NCBI GenBank assembly: GCA_005798925.1
Contig: SYID01000206.1
Span: 1 to 8,068 of the forward strand
Direction: 5' to 3'
DNA: 8,068 nucleotides
DNA from: Verrucomicrobiota bacterium
Lineage (GTDB): Bacteria > Verrucomicrobiota > Verrucomicrobiia > Opitutales > UBA953
Both the position numbers and the translations under genes were made by a program. Position 1 is the stretch's first letter. Each line of letters begins with the position of its first letter. Under the pieces are notes generated by a model, which ran no database searches, was not told the origin of the DNA, and saw only the letters and a list, made by a program, of their open reading frames with translations. Positions 1 through 5,685 of the stretch are shown here, one piece after another.

Positions 1-98
1 GCGGGCCATGGCTGGACCCAATCAGGCGGTTTGCGGGCGGGTTTCCAAGTTTGGAATTGAAGGGCAGGGCGGGCGACCTACGTTGCGGCTTCGCACCC

Positions 99-722
99 AT
101 GAGCTTCTCGCTGGATCTTACCAAGCCTCTCGGCCGCCTCGGCCTGGCCCTCAACCTCGTCCTGCTTTCGGCGGTCTTCTACGGCGTCTCCGCCGGGGCT
201 TATCATTACATGAGCGATACGCTGCCCGAATCCTCGGCCCACGCCCAGGAAGCCGTCGTGAAGGCTGGTCTGGTCGAGAAGGCCGTCGCCAAGGCCAAGG
301 CCGCCGCGAAGGGCAAGGCGTTCGACGTCAAGGCCGCCACGGCCCAGGCGGAAGCCGCCGTCGCCGCTGACTTCAAGAAGCAGGCCGAAGAGATCCATCA
401 CCACGCCGTCGAAGGATGGGCGCCTTTCGCGGTCTTCCTGCTCATCCTCTCCGCCACTTTCCTCGCAGGTTTCCTTTCCGTCTACGTGCAGCGTCGCGCC
501 AACGACGCCGGCCTCAAGGGATTGTGGATCTTCCCGAATCACCTCGGCGCCTGGGCGTTGGCGGGTTACGTCGCCTTCTATCCCTTCCTTTCCGCCCACG
601 GCCTGCGCAACGCTTGGGCCCCGGCTTTCATCGTCGGCCTGGTTTTGCTTCTCCCCGTGCTTTTCGCCGGCGAAGGACATCATGACCATGACCACGATCA
701 CGGTCACAGCCACAGCCACTGA
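99..722 (+). CDS. Four-helix membrane protein with His-rich C-terminal tail, unknown family
   Basis: I do not recognise this 207-residue protein. Hydrophobic segments lie near residues 15-33, 107-129, 149-166 and 175-190. Between the first two is a long Ala/Lys/Glu-rich stretch (about 47-99) that should be helical, ending in HHH at 100-102. The last 14 residues (GHHDHDHDHGHSHSH region, 194-207) contain eight histidines alternating with Asp, Gly or Ser, as in metal-binding tails of zinc, nickel and cobalt proteins. Basic residues K9/R13 and R132/R133 suggest both termini are cytoplasmic and the Ala-rich helix is periplasmic. The ATG at 99 is chosen because the hydrophobic segment follows directly; an in-frame TTG at 51 would add 16 unremarkable residues. 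There is no Shine-Dalgarno. A weak TTGAAG (57-62)/TACGTT (79-84) pair precedes it. The gene ends 6 bases from the convergent surE. A metal-related role is only inferred from the tail. Confidence 0.75.
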   Translation: MSFSLDLTKPLGRLGLALNLVLLSAVFYGVSAGAYHYMSDTLPESSAHAQEAVVKAGLVEKAVAKAKAAAKGKAFDVKAATAQAEAAVAADFKKQAEEIHHHAVEGWAPFAVFLLILSATFLAGFLSVYVQRRANDAGLKGLWIFPNHLGAWALAGYVAFYPFLSAHGLRNAWAPAFIVGLVLLLPVLFAGEGHHDHDHDHGHSHSH

Positions 723-728
723 AACGGC

Positions 729-1499
729 TCAGAGCGGCGCGGTGCCGCCGAAATCGAAAACGGTGTGACTGATCAGGCCTCGCTCCAGGACGGCGAGGTC
801 CGATTGTTGGTCGACGGCGAGGTTCTCGCCGTCGTTCCATGCGAAGGAATAGCCCAAGGCCGAAGGCTTGAAAAGCGAACCGTGGCGGACCAGCGCCGGC
901 CGGGTGCGTTCCATCGGGGTGTCGTCGGTGACGGTGGCGGGGTAGTTCAGGCTGTGGACGAGCATGCCCCGGTCGGGCTGGCCGACCAGCGCTTCTGCGA
1001 AGCGCGCCGCATGGCGGGCGGCTGATTCCAGGTGGGGGCGCAAGGCCGACGGGCAGACGGAAGAAGCGCGATGCACTTGCTCGAAGAGGGATTGTTCGAG
1101 GTCGAGCGAGCAGGCCACGGCCGGGATGCCCCAGGCCGTGCCCTCGGTCGCCCCGGCCAGGGTGCCCGAACTGAGGCAGAGGGGCATCGTGGCGTTGAAC
1201 CCGATGTTGATGCCCGACAAGACCACGTCGGGGCGGATTTCGCCGAGCAGGTGGCCGAGGGCGATATTGACGCAGTCCGAAGGGGTCCCGTCGATGGCCC
1301 AGGCACGCTCGCCGAGGTCGTGGTAGTCCGCGACGGTGACTTCGCGGTGGCGGCTGAAGGCCCGGCCGATCCAGCTGCGCTCGCCTGAGGGGGCCGCGAC
1401 CATCACCCGGAAGCCAGCCGAGGCGCAGGCCGCCGCCAAGGCGTGGAGGAACGCGGCGTTGATGCCGTCGTCGTTGGTCAGCAGGGCGGTAGGGCGCAT
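729..1499 (-). CDS. surE: 5'/3'-nucleotidase SurE
   Basis: SurE is a divalent-metal-dependent phosphatase that removes phosphate from nucleoside 5'- and 3'-monophosphates and is linked to stationary-phase survival. The 256-residue protein has the full family pattern: the N-terminal LLTNDDG with metal-binding D10 and D11, a serine (S42) in the PSGERS loop at the third metal-ligand site, GTPSDCVNIAL at 71-81, and SGINIGFN with ligand N98. SSGTLAGATEG (110-120) and GIPAVACSL follow. The usual tyrosine before SGT is a serine here. Length is normal for the family. It starts with ATG 4 bases after the stop of the upstream UVR-motif gene, so the two are probably co-transcribed; there is no Shine-Dalgarno. 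Its 3' end is 6 bases from a convergent gene, leaving no room for a dedicated terminator. Confidence 0.95.
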   Translation of the reverse strand: MRPTALLTNDDGINAAFLHALAAACASAGFRVMVAAPSGERSWIGRAFSRHREVTVADYHDLGERAWAIDGTPSDCVNIALGHLLGEIRPDVVLSGINIGFNATMPLCLSSGTLAGATEGTAWGIPAVACSLDLEQSLFEQVHRASSVCPSALRPHLESAARHAARFAEALVGQPDRGMLVHSLNYPATVTDDTPMERTRPALVRHGSLFKPSALGYSFAWNDGENLAVDQQSDLAVLERGLISHTVFDFGGTAPL

Positions 1500-1503
1500 G
1501 GAG

Positions 1504-2025
1504 TCAGGTCCGGCTCTCGGACTGGCCGTTCTCGAGGGAAAGGATCAGGTCACGCAGGGCGGCCGCAGCCTCGTAATCCTCGGTTTTCAGGGCCTCTTTC
1601 AGGGAGGCGCGGGCTTTGGTCAGGCGTGCTTCCCGGTCCGCGACCGGGTCGAATGGACGTCGTCCCTGGTGTTCCAAACCCGGTTGGAGGCGGGCGATCG
1701 TGGTGAGAGCCTGGGGGGCGTGGGCTTCGTAGCAGGTCGGACAACCCAGGCGGTGAAGCCGATCGAAGTCGGCCCAGCGAAAGCCGCAGGCCGGACATTT
1801 CCCTCTGCCGACCGGCGTAGGCACGGACAGCTTCAGTCCGAGCGCGAGCGAGGGCAGGATCGCGCCGTCGAGAAGGGCGGGGCAGCCCTGGCAGCAGGCA
1901 TAGGTCTCCGCCTTGCCGCCGGCGACGAGCGTGAAGAAGGCCGCGGGCGTCTGGGCGCAGCCTAGGCAGGATGGCGGGCGAGGGATCAAGCAGCGTATCG
2001 TGCAGGCGAACGCCTTCCGTTTCAA
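1504..2025 (-). CDS. McsA-like zinc-finger protein with C-terminal UVR motif
   Basis: This 173-residue protein resembles McsA, the zinc-binding activator of the McsB protein-arginine kinase in Firmicutes. Four cysteine pairs are visible: C20/C23, C45/C48, C77/C80 and C95/C98. The second half follows the McsA pattern CPxCG...F...GCPTCY, then a segment ending in LEHQGRRP. A C-terminal UVR motif (about 131-165, with EDYEAAAALRD) matches the UvrB/UvrC interaction helix pair. No McsB, ClpC or CtsR gene is visible, so arginine-kinase activation is unproven and a general scaffold or stress role is equally possible. The start is uncertain: TTG at 2025 gives a 19-residue lead before the first CxxC, whereas McsA proteins begin almost at that motif. 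A second in-frame TTG at 1989 would fit better. The gene is followed after 4 bases by surE. Confidence 0.85.
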   Translation of the reverse strand: MKRKAFACTIRCLIPRPPSCLGCAQTPAAFFTLVAGGKAETYACCQGCPALLDGAILPSLALGLKLSVPTPVGRGKCPACGFRWADFDRLHRLGCPTCYEAHAPQALTTIARLQPGLEHQGRRPFDPVADREARLTKARASLKEALKTEDYEAAAALRDLILSLENGQSESRT

Positions 2026-2083
2026 GCGCGACCCGAACCTTTTCAGGTTGAAGCCGAACTTTCCGCGGATTGCCTATGAGCCG

Positions 2084-2917
2084 ATGCTTTCACCCGTTTT
2101 CATGCTCGTGCTGGCCGAGGGCTCGAAGGGCGCCCTCTGGTACTTCCAGCAGATGGACGCCGCCGGCATGGCCGTCGCGGTCGTCCTGCTCATCTGCTCG
2201 TTCATCGGCTGGGGCGCGATGATCCAGAAGTGGTCCGACGTCCAGGAATCCCGCCGTCGCAACCATGCGTTCGAACGCCGCCTGCGCGACGAGCCTTCCG
2301 TCGTCGCCTTGAATTTCCCGCGCGGCTCCAATCTCGGCCCTTACGAGTTCCTCGTCGCCGAGGCCGTCTCCGCCGTGCAACGCCACAAGGGACGGCTCGT
2401 GCGCCAGGCCGACGTCACGCTCTGCATGGGCCACGTCGAGAACGCGATCCAGCGCGGCGTCGCCCGCACGATGGTGAAATACGAGGACAAGATGGTGCTC
2501 CTCAGCTCGCTCGTCTCCGGCGGCCCCTTCCTCGGGCTGCTCGGCACGGTGTGGGGCGTGATGGTCACCTTCGGCGCGCTGACCGAGAAGGCCAGCATCG
2601 CGCAGCTCGCGCCCGGCGTCTCCGGCGCGCTCGTCACGACGACCCTCGGCCTGCTCGTCGCCATCCCCGCCACCTTCGGTTACAACTACCTGCTCACGCA
2701 GGTGAAGATCATGACCACCGAACTCGAGAACTTCGCGAGTTCGCTCGCCGACCGCGTCGAGCTCGAGCTCGAGGGCGAGGCGCGTCGTAACTTCGAGGCC
2801 GCCCAGGAGCGCGAACACCTCCGGCGCGCCGCCGCTTCCACCGCCGCTTCGGCGGCCTCCGCCCCGGCCCCCGAAGCTCCGCCGGCCGCCCTGCCGGGCT
2901 GGGAAGACGCCCAGTAA
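2084..2917 (+). CDS. MotA/TolQ/ExbB family proton-channel protein
   Basis: This is the channel-forming stator subunit of a proton-driven inner-membrane motor, and it works with the TolR/ExbD protein encoded next. The 277-residue product has three transmembrane segments, near residues 27-48, 141-163 and 177-200, with a large cytoplasmic region between the first two, as in TolQ/ExbB. The second helix carries the family signature GLLGTVWGVM and the third has GVSGALVTTTLGLLVAIPA, both typical. The C-terminus (about 235-277) is a charged helix followed by an Ala/Pro-rich tail, longer than in classical TolQ. ATG at 2084 is the likely start; a second in-frame ATG at 2102 is possible. Neither has a Shine-Dalgarno. 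It is the first gene of a three-gene operon. I cannot decide between TolQ and ExbB from sequence alone; the TolA-like third gene favours TolQ. Confidence 0.93.
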   Translation: MLSPVFMLVLAEGSKGALWYFQQMDAAGMAVAVVLLICSFIGWGAMIQKWSDVQESRRRNHAFERRLRDEPSVVALNFPRGSNLGPYEFLVAEAVSAVQRHKGRLVRQADVTLCMGHVENAIQRGVARTMVKYEDKMVLLSSLVSGGPFLGLLGTVWGVMVTFGALTEKASIAQLAPGVSGALVTTTLGLLVAIPATFGYNYLLTQVKIMTTELENFASSLADRVELELEGEARRNFEAAQEREHLRRAAASTAASAASAPAPEAPPAALPGWEDAQ

Positions 2918-2923
2918 GACGCC

Positions 2924-3349
2924 ATGGCCCGCTCCTTCTCCAAGCCCAACCGGCTGCACGTGATGAACGAGCTCAACGTCACGCCCATGCTCGATCTCTG
3001 CTTCGTGCTGCTGATCATCTTCATGATCTCGACGCCGGTGCTCGAGCAGACCACCGCCGTCAACCTCCCGAAGGCCGACAAAGGCGCGGGTAAGACGCCG
3101 GACGCGAAGACGCAGTATCGCATCGTGAGCATCGACCGGGACGGCGGGTTCTCCTTCGGCCAGCGTCGCGTGACCCCGGCCCAGCTCGAGGCCGAGTTCG
3201 CGGCGATCGCGGCCCTCCCTGAGGCCGACCAGCCCGTGGTCCGTATCCGCGGCGACGGCACGCTCTCCTATCAGAAGGTCATCGACGTCCTGTCGACCGC
3301 CAAGGCGAAGGGCCTGACCAAGGTCGGCTTCGACACTGAGACGCGCTGA
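2924..3349 (+). CDS. ExbD/TolR family biopolymer-transport protein
   Basis: This 141-residue protein has one transmembrane helix and a periplasmic domain, the layout of ExbD/TolR. These proteins sit in the pore of the ExbB/TolQ pentamer and couple proton flow to work on TonB or TolA. The N-terminal part reads NELNVTPMLDLCFVLLIIFM, with D24 at the position of the single essential membrane aspartate of the family. VNLPKADKG after the helix is also characteristic. The periplasmic domain runs from about residue 55 to the end, with RIRGDGTLSYQKVIDVL matching the conserved later part of the family. It begins 6 bases after the stop of the channel subunit and ends 2 bases before the next start, so the three genes are translated from one message. 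Confidence 0.94.
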   Translation: MARSFSKPNRLHVMNELNVTPMLDLCFVLLIIFMISTPVLEQTTAVNLPKADKGAGKTPDAKTQYRIVSIDRDGGFSFGQRRVTPAQLEAEFAAIAALPEADQPVVRIRGDGTLSYQKVIDVLSTAKAKGLTKVGFDTETR

Positions 3350-3351
3350 GC

Positions 3352-4155
3352 ATGTCCAACGGGGGCAAAGGCTGGATCGGTTCGCTCGCGGTGCATCTCG
3401 GCATCCTCGCGGCGATCATCGGTTTCTCCTGGTTCGCCGCGCGCCAGACCGGCGAGGCCGTCGAGCCGGACGACCCCTTGCTCGTCGACCTCAATGGCAT
3501 CCCGAACAAGCGACCCGGCGAGGTCGGCAAGGCTCCCGGCGTGGCCAAAGGCTCCGAATCCGGCGCCAACGCCGGCATCGCCCGCATCAAGGTGCCGAAG
3601 CTCGACGTCGAGAAGGTCCTGCGCGACCGCGAGCAGGCCGAGGAGGCGGGCCGCCAGTCCGTCGGCGCCCCGAAATCGCTGACGAAGGCGGCGACGAAGG
3701 CCGGGACGAGCAGCAAGGGCGCGAAGATGACCTTGGATGATTTCTACAAGGCCAAGGGCGGCCGGACCGGCTCCGGCGCGAAGTCGGGCGGCATCGGGGG
3801 AGTCTCGGTGAAGAAAGGCCGCTCCTACGGCACCGGCGACAACGGGGGCGAGGGCGGCGCTTCCTCGGCCCAGGCGCTTTACGCCGGCGAGGTCCAGGCC
3901 CGTCTGCGGACGGCCTGGAACGAAGTCGTCGCGGCCGAAGGCGCCTCGGTGGAGGCCGGCGGTTCGTGCGGCGTGACGCTCAGCGTCGACGCCTCGGGCT
4001 TCGTCACGTTCTCCGCCTGGCTCAGCCGCCCGCGCGACGCGCGCATGGCCGAGCTCGTGAAGCGCGCCTGCGGGATGGTGGGCAACTGCGGCAAGCCGCC
4101 CGGAGGGAGGGCGTTCAGCATCGACTTCACCAAGATCAGCCTGTCCGACGGCTGA
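3352..4155 (+). CDS. TolA/TonB-like energy-transducing protein
   Basis: This 267-residue protein is the likely periplasm-spanning partner of the two motor subunits encoded before it. It has a short cytoplasmic start, one membrane helix (about 8-29), a charged and then Gly/Lys/Ser-rich linker (about 35-172), and a compact C-terminal domain (about 176-267). That domain begins ALYAGEVQARLRTAWN, then SCGVTLSVDASGFV, an Ala/Arg helix, a KPP turn and a final FSIDFTKISL strand. The order of elements matches domain III of TolA and the related TonB fold. Cysteines are at 206, 240 and 246. C206 corresponds in place to a TolA disulphide cysteine, but the second cysteine is displaced. The linker is much shorter than in E. 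coli TolA and lacks the long Ala/Lys helix. TolB and Pal genes are not in the window. TonB-type function for a dedicated receptor remains possible. Confidence 0.85.
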   Translation: MSNGGKGWIGSLAVHLGILAAIIGFSWFAARQTGEAVEPDDPLLVDLNGIPNKRPGEVGKAPGVAKGSESGANAGIARIKVPKLDVEKVLRDREQAEEAGRQSVGAPKSLTKAATKAGTSSKGAKMTLDDFYKAKGGRTGSGAKSGGIGGVSVKKGRSYGTGDNGGEGGASSAQALYAGEVQARLRTAWNEVVAAEGASVEAGGSCGVTLSVDASGFVTFSAWLSRPRDARMAELVKRACGMVGNCGKPPGGRAFSIDFTKISLSDG

Positions 4156-4159
4156 GCTT

Positions 4160-4624
4160 TCAGTCGCGGACCTCGAGCACGATCTGCACCTCGACGGAGA
4201 CGCCGAGCGGCAGCCCGTTGACGGAGACGGCGGCCCGGGCGTGCTTGCCCGCGTCGCCGAAGACCTGGAGGAGGAATTCCGAGGCGCCGTTGAGCACCTT
4301 GGGGCTGTCGCTGAAGCCGTCGACGCCGTTGACGAAGCCGTTGACCATCACCACGCGGGTGACGCGGTCGAGCGAGCCGAGCGCGGCCTTCGCGTTGGCG
4401 AGGGCGTTCAACGCGCAGAGCTTGGCGGCGGCGGCGGCTTGGGCCAGGTCGACTTCGCGGCCGACCTTGCCGAACGAGACGACCTTGCCGTCCTGCATCG
4501 GCAGGGTGCCGGCGAGGTAGAGCAGGTCGCCGGTCCGCACGGCGGGGACGTAGGCGCCCGCGGCGGCGGGCGGCACGGGCAGGGTGAGGCCGAGTTCGGC
4601 GAGGCGGGCTTCGACGGAGGACAT
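4160..4624 (-). CDS. RidA/YjgF/UK114 family protein
   Basis: Family members hydrolyse reactive enamine/imine intermediates, such as 2-aminoacrylate, released by PLP enzymes. The 154-residue protein belongs to the longer YjgF-like branch whose members start RLAELGLTLP and continue GAYVPAVRTGDLLYLAGTLP (about 23-42). KLCALNALANAKAALG (68-83), RVVMVNGFV (90-98) and KVLNGASE (109-116) are also typical of that branch. The conserved arginine that binds the carboxylate in RidA corresponds to R130 in HARAAVSV, and E145 in VEVQ to the conserved glutamate, so the active site looks intact. Activity in this branch is less well established than in RidA proper. The ATG lies 4 bases after the stop of the HPP-family gene, so they are co-transcribed. 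The 3' end is 4 bases from the convergent TolA-like gene. Confidence 0.92.
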   Translation of the reverse strand: MSSVEARLAELGLTLPVPPAAAGAYVPAVRTGDLLYLAGTLPMQDGKVVSFGKVGREVDLAQAAAAAKLCALNALANAKAALGSLDRVTRVVMVNGFVNGVDGFSDSPKVLNGASEFLLQVFGDAGKHARAAVSVNGLPLGVSVEVQIVLEVRD

Positions 4625-4628
4625 GGGT

Positions 4629-5138
4629 TCAGAACCAATAATTGGGCCAGCGGGCGGGGCGGCGCAAGTTATGATAGAACAGGGCGACGAGGACGATGAG
4701 GCCGGCGCCCGTCAGGGTGGGGAAGAGGAGGAAGGCCCAGGACGCCTGGGGGAGCGCGCAGAGGATCAGCGGATTGGAACAGGCCGGCGGATGCACCGCG
4801 CGGGCGAGCTTCATCATCGTGACGGCGGCGCCGACCGCCGCGGCCGGTCCCCACCAGCAGGGCGGCAAGAGGGCGGCGGTCAGCCCGCAGGCGCTGCCGA
4901 TGAGGTGTCCCAGCAGGACGCTGCGCGGCTGGCTGAAGGGTGCGTCCGGATAGGCGAAGACGAGCAGCGAACTGGCGGCGAAGGTCCCGAGGAGGAGGGC
5001 GACCTCGAGGGCCGAGGTCAACCACGCCAGGCCGGCGATGACCACGGTCGCGGCGGAAGCCGCGGCGACGATCTCCTTGAAAGAGGAACGCGGCGGCGGT
5101 TCCGCCCCGGCGCCTCGCATCTTCTTCAGCAGTTCCAA
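4629..5138 (-). CDS. HPP family integral membrane protein
   Basis: This 169-residue protein is almost entirely membrane-embedded, with hydrophobic segments near 22-42, 45-62, 75-93, 97-113 and 133-156. It shows the family hallmark HPP at 116-118 in ARAVHPPACSNPLIL, and the preceding SSLLVFAYPDAPFSQPRSVLLGH region (57-78) is equally typical. Most HPP proteins have HPPAG; here the glycine is cysteine (C120). Some HPP proteins of cyanobacteria and chloroplasts transport nitrite, but most bacterial members have no assigned substrate. The TTG at 5138 is taken as the start because LLKKMRGAG matches the usual beginning of the family; ATG at 5120 (163 residues) is the alternative. The gene begins 10 bases after the stop of the secreted-protein gene and runs directly into the RidA-family gene. 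Confidence 0.88.
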   Translation of the reverse strand: MELLKKMRGAGAEPPPRSSFKEIVAAASAATVVIAGLAWLTSALEVALLLGTFAASSLLVFAYPDAPFSQPRSVLLGHLIGSACGLTAALLPPCWWGPAAAVGAAVTMMKLARAVHPPACSNPLILCALPQASWAFLLFPTLTGAGLIVLVALFYHNLRRPARWPNYWF

Positions 5139-5148
5139 GGCCGGTCGT

Positions 5149-5649
5149 TCACTTCAGCCGCCTCATGCCCTCGATGATCTCCTGGATCATCTCGCGGCTG
5201 CGCGCCTTGATCTCCTTGTTCAGGGCGGTGTCCGACGTGCCGAGGGCGCGGCGCGACTGCGAATAGGACTGGGCCAGCACGGCCTCCTTGTTGCGCGTGA
5301 TGGTCGCGTTGTCGCGCACGGAGAGGGTGACGTCGGCGTTGTAGCGGCCCAGGCCGCGGTCGAAGCGCACGTCGATGAGCAGCAGCGGCGTGGCCGCCTC
5401 GGCGCCGAGTCCTTCGATGGCCTTCGGGGTGATGTTGGCGCGACGCAGCTCAAGTTCCATGCCGTCGCGGATCTCGCCGCGGAGGTCGACCTCCTCCGGC
5501 CGGTTCTCGGAGGTCACGACATCGATGTAGAAGAACGTGACGCCGCGGAGCTTGGCGAAGGCTTTGTCGTCGACGGCCGGTCGGAGCGGGTCGGTCTGGG
5601 CGGCGGCGGCGGCGAAGACGGCGAGCAGGGCGAGGGCGAGGGGACGCAT
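5149..5649 (-). CDS. Small secreted protein of unknown family
   Basis: I do not recognise this 166-residue protein. It begins with a Sec-type signal peptide (MRPLALALLAVFAAAAAQ) with likely cleavage near residue 17, and it has no lipobox and no further membrane helix. The mature part reads as an alternating alpha/beta domain: a GVTFFYIDVVTS strand near 36-47, a charged helix (RGEIRDGMELELRRANI), a PLLLIDVRFDRGLGRYNADVTLSVRD strand pair near 87-112, and a final amphipathic helix (KEIKARSREMIQEIIEGM). This shape recalls small periplasmic lipoprotein-type families such as LpoB-like or DUF4410-like proteins, but I see no diagnostic motif and offer that only as a search direction. ATG at 5649 follows a 36-base gap from the solute-binding protein gene, with a weak AGGTAGGGG stretch upstream. 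It is probably read with that gene and the HPP and RidA genes. Confidence 0.8.
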   Translation of the reverse strand: MRPLALALLAVFAAAAAQTDPLRPAVDDKAFAKLRGVTFFYIDVVTSENRPEEVDLRGEIRDGMELELRRANITPKAIEGLGAEAATPLLLIDVRFDRGLGRYNADVTLSVRDNATITRNKEAVLAQSYSQSRRALGTSDTALNKEIKARSREMIQEIIEGMRRLK

Positions 5650-5685
5650 GGCGAGGCCCCTACCTTACGCGGACCCCGTCGGCCT

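Noticed and set aside
8..370. Short Arg/Gly-rich plus-strand frame at the left edge
   Set aside because: It overlaps the membrane protein gene in another frame and has shadow-like composition.
78..719. 213-codon minus-strand frame opposite the His-tail membrane protein
   Set aside because: The composition (Gly/Asp/Val/Glu) is typical of an antisense shadow, while the plus-strand frame has clear membrane helices.
1913..2083. 57-codon N-terminal extension of the TolQ/ExbB-like gene
   Set aside because: It overlaps the divergent UVR-motif gene, is basic and unlike the family N-terminus, and the frame beginning at 2084 gives the normal layout.
4626..4636. Inverted repeat GGTTCAGAACC between the HPP and RidA-family genes
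   Set aside because: The arms are 5 bases with a 1-base centre, and it covers the HPP stop codon inside a tight operon. It is too short to call an operator or terminator without other copies.
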